In this document: positions 44,528-52,489 of the stretch, one piece after another
How positions within the stretch are numbered: position 1 is the first letter of the stretch
How the letters are laid out: every line of letters begins with the position of its first letter
DNA from: a candidate division Zixibacteria bacterium HGW-Zixibacteria-1
GTDB lineage: Bacteria > Zixibacteria > MSB-5A5 > GN15 > PGXB01
DNA: 64,000 nucleotides
Reading direction: 5' to 3'
Assembly: GCA_002838945.1 (NCBI GenBank)
Contig: PGXB01000016.1
Span: forward strand, 28,282-92,281
Notes under the pieces: generated by a model
Databases searched by the model: none
The model's input: only the letters and a program-made list of their open reading frames with translations
Told to the model about the DNA's origin: nothing
Translations under genes and position numbers: made by a program

Positions 44528-44709
44528 TGTGCCCTCCAAATTGTTTGTTATTAAAAATTCAGTTTCTCTTCCAAGTTATAATCTACCAAATACTTGCAGT
44601 AAGTCAAGGGTGCCAAAACGGCGGATTCTTTACCTCTCTTTTATGTGGTGGCCCGGTCCCCATAACTTCAAATTGTGCATAGAGTCATCCGGAACATGCC
44701 ATTATAAAA

Positions 44710-44737
44710 AATATAATGATTTTTTTATAGGTGTCAA
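44710..44737 (-). promoter_or_regulatory. Candidate promoter TTGACA-N16-TATATT for the thioredoxin-like gene
   Basis: Minus strand: TTGACA (44737-44732), 16 bp, TATATT (44715-44710). It lies about 180 nt upstream of the ATG. The same arrangement precedes two other dockerin-protein genes. Confidence 0.45.
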
Positions 44738-44803
44738 GAATAAACTATAAACATGGATGAATATAAACTATACCGGCAGGTATATAATAAAGCACTAATT
44801 ATT

Positions 44804-44833
44804 AAAAAAGGCAGGAATCTTGCCTGCCTTTTT
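44804..44833. terminator. Intrinsic terminator after the barrel gene
   Basis: GGCAGG (44810-44815) and CCTGCC (44823-44828) around a 7-nt loop, with A-tract and T-tract flanks. It is oriented to end the minus-strand barrel transcript. Confidence 0.75.
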
Positions 44834-44848
44834 CGGGTCTCTATTTTT

Positions 44849-46063
44849 CTAAAATCTGGCTTTTAATGCCAGCAATACTGAAAAATTAGTGTAATTATAA
44901 AGTTCATTGGATGAGTTGTTATCAGAATAGTCAAACTGAATAGCCGGTTCGATTAAGGATCCCAAATGAAGAGGAAATGGTCTCTGGAATGAAAGGAATA
45001 CCTTTGACTGATAATCATGACGGCCCCTAATTTGAATGGGAGGTGTTCTGTTGTCGTTATCTTCAATATACTGTTCGGTCATCAAAAATTCTTTGTCCCA
45101 ATAGGCCGCGCCGATAGTGGCAATGAAATTAGGTATCAGGAATGTCTTGACGGCCATTGTTATGGCATCGCCCTCATAAACCGACGCCCACGGCGAAAGA
45201 AAATCCGTTGAAATTCCGGGAACCACAATATTATCGTCACCACTTAAGCTTCGATACGTATAAGTGACTTTTAAGCCTATTTTATCGCCGATAGACCTGG
45301 AAAATCGTGGTGATATATAGTATGCTTCCAACTTGCCATCGACAAAATTATCAACTTCCGGCCTTAAGTACAACCTGTCTGGTTTCTCAACATAGGACAG
45401 ATATTTTCGCGCATATCCGGCCTCTACATCAATTACATTGCAGCCCCAAAAAGTAAAATTTCCTCCAATATAAAATTCCTGATTTCTATTGTCGGCAACC
45501 ATACCATATTTTTTTTCGGTATAAACAGTAGTGTCGAATGGAGGGAATGGCGATATGACCATATCGGTGGTATCGACCACTTCAGGCAATTCATGGGAGT
45601 ACTCTGCGTCGTTGAAGTTCCAACCGACTCTTAATTGAGCCGCTTCACCCAGGGTATATCCCAGGCCGGCGGCCAGGTCATAATTGTCAGAGCTGAAGTG
45701 CTGATAAGCGACTCGATAAACCTGTGTTCCAAAATTACCATACAGGTAAAGAGAAAAAGCCGAAGCGTCGCTAAGCGGCAGAAGCGTGAAACCAATATCG
45801 CCCTTGAAATTACTCAAGTTAAATCTAGTGCTGTAATAAGTGTACTCATTCTTGAGCCTCAGTTCAAGAAATGATCCCGGATACATTGAAATCGAGGCTT
45901 TGTTAGTTGTGTATGTGTCTTCCACGGCGTTTGTATCCAGAAATAAATTATCGGTAAAACCTTCGGCCGCCTGGAACTCAATTTTGGTCTGGGCTGCGCT
46001 CGGCCAGGTCAACAAAAGAGACAAACCCATGGCACTGAACAGGCTAAAGAAATATTTCCTCAT
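44849..46063 (-). CDS. Outer-membrane beta-barrel protein of unknown function
   Basis: A 404-residue protein with a signal peptide (MRKYFFSLFSAMGLSLLLTWPSAAQ) and long alternating amphipathic strands rich in Tyr and Phe, ending in Phe (LLALKARF). The pattern suggests a barrel of about 16-18 strands. No named family is recognised. Its ATG overlaps the stop of the small Cys-rich protein gene (ATGA), and its ribosome site GGAGGT lies within that gene's last codons, so the two are translationally coupled and probably work together. Confidence 0.78.
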   Translation of the reverse strand: MRKYFFSLFSAMGLSLLLTWPSAAQTKIEFQAAEGFTDNLFLDTNAVEDTYTTNKASISMYPGSFLELRLKNEYTYYSTRFNLSNFKGDIGFTLLPLSDASAFSLYLYGNFGTQVYRVAYQHFSSDNYDLAAGLGYTLGEAAQLRVGWNFNDAEYSHELPEVVDTTDMVISPFPPFDTTVYTEKKYGMVADNRNQEFYIGGNFTFWGCNVIDVEAGYARKYLSYVEKPDRLYLRPEVDNFVDGKLEAYYISPRFSRSIGDKIGLKVTYTYRSLSGDDNIVVPGISTDFLSPWASVYEGDAITMAVKTFLIPNFIATIGAAYWDKEFLMTEQYIEDNDNRTPPIQIRGRHDYQSKVFLSFQRPFPLHLGSLIEPAIQFDYSDNNSSNELYNYTNFSVLLALKARF

Positions 46064-46491
46064 CTACAGACACCTCCGGCGCAAGCGCCGCCTCCGGCGG
46101 ATCCAAGGCCGATTCCGATATCGGAGCCGAACCCTTCTTCCGATGTGAAACCGCAGCGGTTTTCAGTCAGGGCTCGCGCGCAAAACCGTTTCTTACCGAA
46201 TCTGTCATAATTCGTCAACAGGGCCTCATCAACAGCAGTTGTCTTCAGACCGGCCGCAAAATTGATAAAACCGGACTGTTCCCCGGCATCTTTTATAAAA
46301 TCCGGGTCGGCGTCGTTGGGGATGCCGTCGCCGTCATCATCGGCAGCATTGTCGTTGATGCCGTCCCCGTCAAAATCGGCAAAGCCCAATTTTGTCTCTT
46401 CCTCGGCCAGGACAGGGCTGATCATGAAGGCCGGAAGGGCCAGCGCGATTATTAGGGCCGTAATGAGCAGCAATCCTTTGATTTTTCTCAT
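46060..46491 (-). CDS. Small secreted Asp-rich and Cys-containing protein
   Basis: A 143-residue exported protein with a signal peptide (about 1-29, ending SPVLA). Residues about 37-66 form a thrombospondin type 3-like calcium motif (DFDGDGINDN, DDDGDGIPND, ADPDF). The C-terminal third contains four cysteines and ends in a Gly-rich stretch (GSAGGGACAGGVCR). No known family is recognised. It is coupled to the barrel gene by a 4-bp overlap and is preceded by a promoter-like sequence. It may be a surface or periplasmic partner of the barrel. Confidence 0.75.
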   Translation of the reverse strand: MRKIKGLLLITALIIALALPAFMISPVLAEEETKLGFADFDGDGINDNAADDDGDGIPNDADPDFIKDAGEQSGFINFAAGLKTTAVDEALLTNYDRFGKKRFCARALTENRCGFTSEEGFGSDIGIGLGSAGGGACAGGVCR

Positions 46492-46586
46492 TGTTGTTTT
46501 TTCCCTCTATTGGTTAGTTTGCCTCAATATATTCCAACTTTGATAATTGGACCTTCCAAATATTTTTCCTTCATCTTTTATTGGCA

Positions 46587-46615
46587 AATATATCATTATC
46601 TGACTTTCCCGTCAA
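46587..46615 (-). promoter_or_regulatory. Candidate promoter of the Cys-rich protein/barrel pair
   Basis: Minus strand: TTGACG (46615-46610), 17 bp, TATATT (46592-46587), about 100 nt upstream of the ATG. Confidence 0.4.
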
Positions 46616-46690
46616 TATCAATTAATTCCATACCCGATTAATGGCTTGATCATAATTACGATATTGCTCCATTTATATCGTATTCAAACA

Positions 46691-48871
46691 TCAAATGTAA
46701 TTGCTAAGCATATTAAATGGTAGAGTATTGGGGTCGTATATGAGAATGGCGGGTAAAATATTTACCGGAGCCGGGCCGCCCTTGTACATATAGCTGATAA
46801 GGTAAGTAATATCAAGCAGATTGCAGTCTCCTGATGCATTGACATCCCCGGCGATTTCCGGCAAAGGCGCCGGACCGCTTTTATATAAATAAGAGACCAG
46901 ATAGGAAATATCAAGAATATTTATACTGTTGTTGCGATCGGCATCCCCGCACATATAATACAACGTGACGGTGCCATCGCTCAAATCGGGAGCGTAATCG
47001 AGAATCGGGCCCATAAACATCGGATAGTAAGAACCGTAACCATCCATAATTATGGTGGCCATTTGCTCGTACGTAGCGGAACCGCCGATTGTAAAGTAAA
47101 GTTTCAAGATCGGGCCGGATCCTGCATCCAGTAATGGGGTGTCGCTTTGGTAATTCAAGAGCGAAAAAGTGATGCGTTTGTTGAGCGGGTCGAAACTGAT
47201 GGCCTTTTTCTGGTCAAAGTAGTTGGTGCGGCATCCCTCGGTCGAAAAACTTTGATAGGTAAGGTCCAGGGTTCCCGCATACTCCACCGGGATTCTTATC
47301 ATTTCCAGCGGCACCGTATTGCGGCCATGAATGACAACTTCCACCACGCCGCCTGCATTGCCCATCGCCCGGTTGCCGACCAGAGAATCGGCCAGAACCG
47401 TAATATATTTGGTCGTTTGATAGGTGCAGGTATCGGTGCCGGCATTTACCGTGAGAGAAACATCGAAGCGTCCGGGTGTCGTGTATGTATAGAGGAGCGA
47501 CTGCTCGTTTGAGGATGCGCCATTTCCAAAATTCCAATTCCAGTCCTCCACCAGGAGTTCGCTGTGTCCGCCAAAGGCAACCGTCAAAGGAACCCGGCCC
47601 CATAATGTGTCCGCCGTAAGGTAAACCCGTTTATCCGGGATAATATTGATAATCGCCGATTCCACCATCGAGGCGCACCCGGTCCAGGGGCAGTATAAAT
47701 TATCGATGGTATACCAGGCATTGCGGCTGCCGCCCCATCCATAATTAAAATGAACCTGAGTCGCCGAATCGGTCTGTCGCCAGCCGTCACCGACTATCGA
47801 GTGCGAGTAAATACCATACTGAAAAGGATGTCCCTGCTCGATCTGGTCCTTGAGAAGGACTGACCACTGGTTATAACTATATCTGGCTCGTTGCTTTTCC
47901 TCGATGCCGTCATAATACCTGAAATAGTCTGTAAATACGCCGGGAACGTTGAAATGGTAGGCCCCGGAACCGCAGACACCGTAATGCATCCTCACGGCCA
48001 CACCAACCTCATAGCAGAGTTCGGCGACAGCCGCCCGCTTTTCGGCGGCATCATATATCCCGCATGAATTGCCGATATTTTCCCAATCATAAGGATCGTT
48101 GAAATAGCCCGTCAAAAACATGGCCGGACTGGAACCGCCGCAGGATTGATCGCCGTACCAATAATAAGTTAATGAATCGACTCCCTCGGGGGGCCACTGA
48201 TGATACTTCATGATCTGCGCCGAAGCCGTCGCGACACAGCCGACGACGCAGGTGCCGCCGTCGCCGGGCGGGCAGTAATTATTATACGGGGCGCCCTGGT
48301 GCCAGGTGGAAGTTAGAAGGGGACCGATTTCCTCCAGCGGAAGAAAACTCTTGGCCGCCAGCTCCGCATTAAAGGTGTTTTCGCTGACCAGGAATTTATC
48401 CCATTCCCGGCGGTGAAAAGGAGCCAGAAGAACGGGGTCCTGATCCGACGGAATCACTTCAAGGCTGCCGTAAATGTCGACAAAGGTCCTTATCTCGTAC
48501 TGCAGAACTTCCCTCACCATTGCTTCAAATCCCTGCGTCTCACTCAGGTCAAGATTACTCTCGTCCGAATAGAATTTGACGGGATGCAGATTTTTCAGGA
48601 CCGGGACGATAATAAATCCCCGGGGAGAAATGTTGAAACACCGGGCCAGAATGGTATCATTTACGATAATATCCTCGGAACCGATTATTTCGGGAGCAGC
48701 CGATCCACCCCATACCCCCGTCTGGAAGGTCATATAATTAAGCCAGTTAACACTGACTTGCCGAGCCTCATCATACGCGGCTGTTTCGGCGAAAGCCGAT
48801 GCGGAAAAAATAATCAGTGCCGGCACAATTAAATAAAAAGTAATCAATCCACGGTGATTCGGTTTGCGCAT
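46691..48871 (-). CDS. C10 family (streptopain-like) cysteine peptidase with PKD domain and dockerin-like pair
   Basis: A secreted papain-fold peptidase of 726 residues. A signal peptide covers about 1-29. A propeptide (about 30-180) is typical of SpeB/interpain-type enzymes. The catalytic domain has Cys212 in VVGCVATASAQIMKYHQWP and the His in YSHSIVGDGW (His357), followed by VHFNYGWGGSRNAWYTID. A PKD domain near 420-505 has LTVAFGGHSELLVEDWNWNFGNG. A cohesin-like or beta-sandwich part (about 510-640, VVIHGRNTVPLEMIRIPVEYAG) is followed by two dockerin-like repeats and a 21-residue tail. Secretion as an inactive zymogen is expected from the family. It has its own candidate promoter and diverges from the TPR-CHAT gene. 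Confidence 0.9.
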   Translation of the reverse strand: MRKPNHRGLITFYLIVPALIIFSASAFAETAAYDEARQVSVNWLNYMTFQTGVWGGSAAPEIIGSEDIIVNDTILARCFNISPRGFIIVPVLKNLHPVKFYSDESNLDLSETQGFEAMVREVLQYEIRTFVDIYGSLEVIPSDQDPVLLAPFHRREWDKFLVSENTFNAELAAKSFLPLEEIGPLLTSTWHQGAPYNNYCPPGDGGTCVVGCVATASAQIMKYHQWPPEGVDSLTYYWYGDQSCGGSSPAMFLTGYFNDPYDWENIGNSCGIYDAAEKRAAVAELCYEVGVAVRMHYGVCGSGAYHFNVPGVFTDYFRYYDGIEEKQRARYSYNQWSVLLKDQIEQGHPFQYGIYSHSIVGDGWRQTDSATQVHFNYGWGGSRNAWYTIDNLYCPWTGCASMVESAIINIIPDKRVYLTADTLWGRVPLTVAFGGHSELLVEDWNWNFGNGASSNEQSLLYTYTTPGRFDVSLTVNAGTDTCTYQTTKYITVLADSLVGNRAMGNAGGVVEVVIHGRNTVPLEMIRIPVEYAGTLDLTYQSFSTEGCRTNYFDQKKAISFDPLNKRITFSLLNYQSDTPLLDAGSGPILKLYFTIGGSATYEQMATIIMDGYGSYYPMFMGPILDYAPDLSDGTVTLYYMCGDADRNNSINILDISYLVSYLYKSGPAPLPEIAGDVNASGDCNLLDITYLISYMYKGGPAPVNILPAILIYDPNTLPFNMLSNYI

Positions 48872-48926
48872 ATTATCCCCTTCAAAATTTTATTTTTGCA
48901 ATAGGTAGACCTTTGCAGCACATTAA

Positions 48927-48954
48927 AATATAATATCGGGTCTAATATTGTCAA
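48927..48954 (-). promoter_or_regulatory. Candidate promoter TTGACA-N16-TATATT for the C10 peptidase gene
   Basis: Minus strand: TTGACA (48954-48949), 16 bp, TATATT (48932-48927), 55 nt upstream of the ATG. Confidence 0.5.
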
Positions 48955-49031
48955 GCTTAAAAGGTTTACCGAAGGCAGCTATTTTACAAAAAAGGACTTT
49001 CAATGGTATTCTGACGGGTCGGCCCGACGGT

Positions 49032-49060
49032 TTGACCCGATTCTGAAGGCGTCGCATATT
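49032..49060 (+). promoter_or_regulatory. Candidate promoter for the TPR-CHAT gene
   Basis: TTGACC (49032-49037), 17 bp, CATATT (49055-49060), about 190 nt upstream of the chosen ATG. Confidence 0.3.
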
Positions 49061-49251
49061 TCTGTTTACGAATCAGGGCAATCTTGTTATATTGATCAGG
49101 TAGAGGATGTTATTGAGAGGGATGGCTTTCGCGGGAAAAGCTGAAAATTATGGTGGCGATATTTCCCGGCCCGATTAAAAAATTTTGCCAGAAATCTGTA
49201 CTCAGCCGTCTATTTATTCGATCATTATTGAGAATTTGCTTGAGAGGGATT

Positions 49252-52200
49252 ATGCTCACTATAATCACAACCCTGGCAACCATCCTTATTATTACTCTAA
49301 CTGCCCTTTGGGCCGGTTCGTCAGAGTCCGATTCCAAATGGGCGGAACTGATTAGATCGGCGGATTCTCTGCTTGAAGTGAGGTCTTTGGACTCGGCGAT
49401 AGTGCTGGGCAGGAAAGCTTTGATGCTGGCCGAACTTCAATTGCCCGAGAATGATACTGCTTTCGCCGGGGTCTTATTTAAACTGGGTCTTTATCTTCGC
49501 GCCGATACGAATTTCGGGGAATCCGAAATATATTTAAACCGGGCGCTGGGAATCAGGGAAAATGTTCTGGGACGCGAACATCCCGTCGTAGCCCAAACCA
49601 TTTTCGATTTGGCCCGTCTGCACAATTTGAAAGGCAACCATAGTTACTCCGAACAACTTCACAGGCAGGCATTGGCCATGCGGCTGAGATTGCTCGATCC
49701 TGAGGATCCCGCTATCGCCGAGAGTTATAATTTTCTTGCATTAGTATGTCGAAATCAAAACAAGTTATTCGAAGCGGAAGAATATTACAATAAATCAATT
49801 GAAATCAGGGAAAAATCACCTGGGGGATTGGATCCCGATCTGGCGGGCACTTTGCTTGAATTGGGAGTAGTTCTGGGAAGGCAGGGGCGGCTGGAGGAGG
49901 CCCGGCAGATTTATTTAAGATGTCTCGGAATCTATTCCGATCTTTACGGGCCCGATGATATCAGGGTCGGGAGATGTCTGTCCAATCTGGGCACCATCAG
50001 TTGTTCCCAGGGCGATTATGCCGCGGCGGAAGAATATTTCAGACAATCCCTGAAAATAAAGAGAATTCACCGTGGAGAGAGACATCCCGATGTCGCCTTG
50101 AATCTCTGGTTTCTTGGCGAACTTTATTGCAATACGAACAATTTTGGCCGTGCCGAGGAATTGCTGACCCAGGCTCTTGACATTTATATCGAGGTTTTCG
50201 GCGAGAATCACCCGGTTCCAGCTCAACTTATGAATGCCCTCGGCCTGGTTTACCATAAAATGGGAAAATTTGAAAAGGCCGAAAAATACCTTCTGCAATC
50301 CCACGAAATAACGGCCGATTTGCTGGGTGAAGATCATCTGAATGTGATAACCTGTTGCCTCGACCTGTCCCTGGTTTATCGAGATGCCCATAAATATTTC
50401 AAAGCAGATTCGCTGCTGGCTAAGGCGCTTGGGATATGTGAAAAAATATATCCATCATGCCACCCGATGACCGCAGAGATATTAAACAATCTCGCCCTGG
50501 TTTACCTGAAAGAAGGATTTTACGACCGATCCCGGATGCTGATAGACACCTCGTTAAATATGAGAATAAGTCTTTTTGGGCAGGGGCACACGACCGTTGC
50601 CGACTGTTATGAGACATATAGCGACTATTTTAACAACATCGGGGAAGTGGATTCCGCTTTCGTTTATGCCGGGCGCGCCTGCGATATTAAGATGTCTAAT
50701 TTTGATGATAATGCGCTATACATGTCGGAAAAAGACGCCCTTATTTTTTCCAGATTATATAAGAATTCCATGCATAAATTGCTAACCCGCTATTTTGAGT
50801 TAAATGTTCCGAACGATGCGGCTGCAAAGTCGGTAGCCGACATAATTCTCTGTGGTAAAGGACAGGTCTCGGATAGAATTTTCGAGCGAAGGCGGGCCAT
50901 TGCCAAAGAGGATGATCCGGATATCAAAAATATCGCAAAGACTCTGCAAATTACCAAGTTCGATTTATCGCGCCTGTTTGTCGACGGTATTGGTCAGGAT
51001 GCAATCAGTTATCAATGGAAGACGGATTCGCTCATGAGCCTTGCCGACAGTTTGGAAAGCGAACTTTCGCGACGAAGTGCCAGTTACAGGCGGCAAAAGG
51101 ATTATCGTGATATACGCTCGGAACGGGTGGCAGAAAGGCTGCCCGATAATGCGGCCCTGATTGAATTCCTGGCTTATACTAAAATGGCATCAGAACCAAC
51201 TACATTTGATTCCCGCTATCTGGCGGTAATAATCAGGGTGGACCATGAACCGGTGATAATCGATCTGGGAAGGGCGGCTGAAATCGATGCGGTCGTGGAA
51301 AAGTATCGGCAGCATATGTTTACGACGGCAATGCAATCACGACAGTGCCTGCAGTCCGATTTGGATGCCTACCGAATTATATGCGCCGAGCTGGTTGAAA
51401 AAATCTGGAAACCGGTAAGCATATATATTTCGGACTATGACCTTCTGTTAATAGCTCCCGACGGGAAATTGAATAATATTTCTTTTGCGGGACTTATTGA
51501 TGACAGCGGTCGGTACTTGATCGAAAAATATATTATACATTATCTGTCCGCGGGCAGAGATATTTTGCGGCAAGTTGCAAAAAGCGAGACCGGTGAAGGG
51601 CTTTTTGCTATCGGTGACCCCGATTATGATGCTTCGGTAAATGCGCGGGTAACGGCTCGAAAGAACGGGCCGGCCGGGCCTTCGATACCCTTCGCATACG
51701 GTTCTAAAAGTATGCGCTCAGGTTGCGGCGCTTTGAACGAAATTATGCTCGATCCGCTTCCGGGGACCCGGCAGGAGCTAATAATGATAGCCGCTTCATG
51801 GGAAAAATTCGGGTTGGGGCCGGTCAGTTTCCACATGGGTGAAAAAGCAACTGAAGATTGCTTTAAGAAAAAGGCGCCGGGCAATGAAATTATTCACCTG
51901 GCGACACATGGTTATTTTCTGGATGGGGTTTGCGCATCCGAACCTCAGGGGGGAATTTCCTTACAGGAAAATGAGTGGGCCGGTGAAAATCCTCTGCTTC
52001 AATCGGGTCTGTTTTTTGCGGGTGCAAATCTTCATGGTCAGGGCGCCGACAGCGCCGGAATCGATGATGGAATTCTGACGGCTTATGAAGTCTCGGCGCT
52101 GGATCTTGACGGAACCAAGATCGTCGTGCTCTCCGCATGTGAAACCGGCCTGGGAAGAATACATGAGGGAGAAGGCGTTTATGGCCTTCGCAGGGCGTTT

Positions 52201-52419
52201 CAGATGGCGGGCGCCCGGACTGTGGTCAGCGCCCTCTGGCCGGTGTCGGATCGGCTTACGTCCGAACTATTTTCCTCTTTCTACGAAAGAAATGGTTTTC
52301 AAATTTCGAGGGCAATGCGAGAGGTGCAGTTGAAGAAGCTGAAGGAATTGCGTTCGACAAATAAAATCGATCATCCGGCCGACTGGGCGGCCTTTGTTGT
52401 CATGGGTGACTGGCAGTAG
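49252..52419 (+). CDS. TPR-CHAT caspase-like protein with N-terminal export signal or anchor
   Basis: A 1055-residue protein. The N-terminal hydrophobic segment (MLTIITTLATILIITLTALWAG) looks like a signal peptide or anchor. About nine to ten 42-residue TPRs of the kinesin-light-chain type follow (about 60-480). A linker with helices comes next, then a CHAT (caspase HetF associated with TPR) domain at about 740-1050. The catalytic dyad is present: His886 in IIHLATHGYF and Cys963 in VVLSACETGLG, with the following EGVYGLRRAFQMAGARTVVSALWPV. The frame is open to an ATG at 49150; I chose ATG 49252 because GAGAGG precedes it and it starts the hydrophobic segment. CHAT proteases usually act inside the cell on protein partners, so an export signal is unusual. 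Confidence 0.9.
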   Translation: MLTIITTLATILIITLTALWAGSSESDSKWAELIRSADSLLEVRSLDSAIVLGRKALMLAELQLPENDTAFAGVLFKLGLYLRADTNFGESEIYLNRALGIRENVLGREHPVVAQTIFDLARLHNLKGNHSYSEQLHRQALAMRLRLLDPEDPAIAESYNFLALVCRNQNKLFEAEEYYNKSIEIREKSPGGLDPDLAGTLLELGVVLGRQGRLEEARQIYLRCLGIYSDLYGPDDIRVGRCLSNLGTISCSQGDYAAAEEYFRQSLKIKRIHRGERHPDVALNLWFLGELYCNTNNFGRAEELLTQALDIYIEVFGENHPVPAQLMNALGLVYHKMGKFEKAEKYLLQSHEITADLLGEDHLNVITCCLDLSLVYRDAHKYFKADSLLAKALGICEKIYPSCHPMTAEILNNLALVYLKEGFYDRSRMLIDTSLNMRISLFGQGHTTVADCYETYSDYFNNIGEVDSAFVYAGRACDIKMSNFDDNALYMSEKDALIFSRLYKNSMHKLLTRYFELNVPNDAAAKSVADIILCGKGQVSDRIFERRRAIAKEDDPDIKNIAKTLQITKFDLSRLFVDGIGQDAISYQWKTDSLMSLADSLESELSRRSASYRRQKDYRDIRSERVAERLPDNAALIEFLAYTKMASEPTTFDSRYLAVIIRVDHEPVIIDLGRAAEIDAVVEKYRQHMFTTAMQSRQCLQSDLDAYRIICAELVEKIWKPVSIYISDYDLLLIAPDGKLNNISFAGLIDDSGRYLIEKYIIHYLSAGRDILRQVAKSETGEGLFAIGDPDYDASVNARVTARKNGPAGPSIPFAYGSKSMRSGCGALNEIMLDPLPGTRQELIMIAASWEKFGLGPVSFHMGEKATEDCFKKKAPGNEIIHLATHGYFLDGVCASEPQGGISLQENEWAGENPLLQSGLFFAGANLHGQGADSAGIDDGILTAYEVSALDLDGTKIVVLSACETGLGRIHEGEGVYGLRRAFQMAGARTVVSALWPVSDRLTSELFSSFYERNGFQISRAMREVQLKKLKELRSTNKIDHPADWAAFVVMGDWQ

Positions 52420-52447
52420 ATTCCATCTACACGGAAGTTCTGTCAAT

Positions 52448-52479
52448 AAAAAAGGGCAGCCGACGGGCTGCCCTTTTTT
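52448..52479. terminator. Bidirectional intrinsic terminator
   Basis: GGGCAGCC (52454-52461) and GGCTGCCC (52466-52473) around GACG, flanked by six A and six T. It serves the TPR-CHAT gene and the converging M14 gene. Confidence 0.9.
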
Positions 52480-52489
52480 ATATTAATCG

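Larger units (their letters stand above)
44528..44848. other. Intergenic region between the thioredoxin-like and barrel genes
   Basis: No gene is seen in these 321 bases. They hold a terminator (44804-44833) for the barrel gene and a candidate promoter (44710-44737) for the thioredoxin-like gene. Confidence 0.5.
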
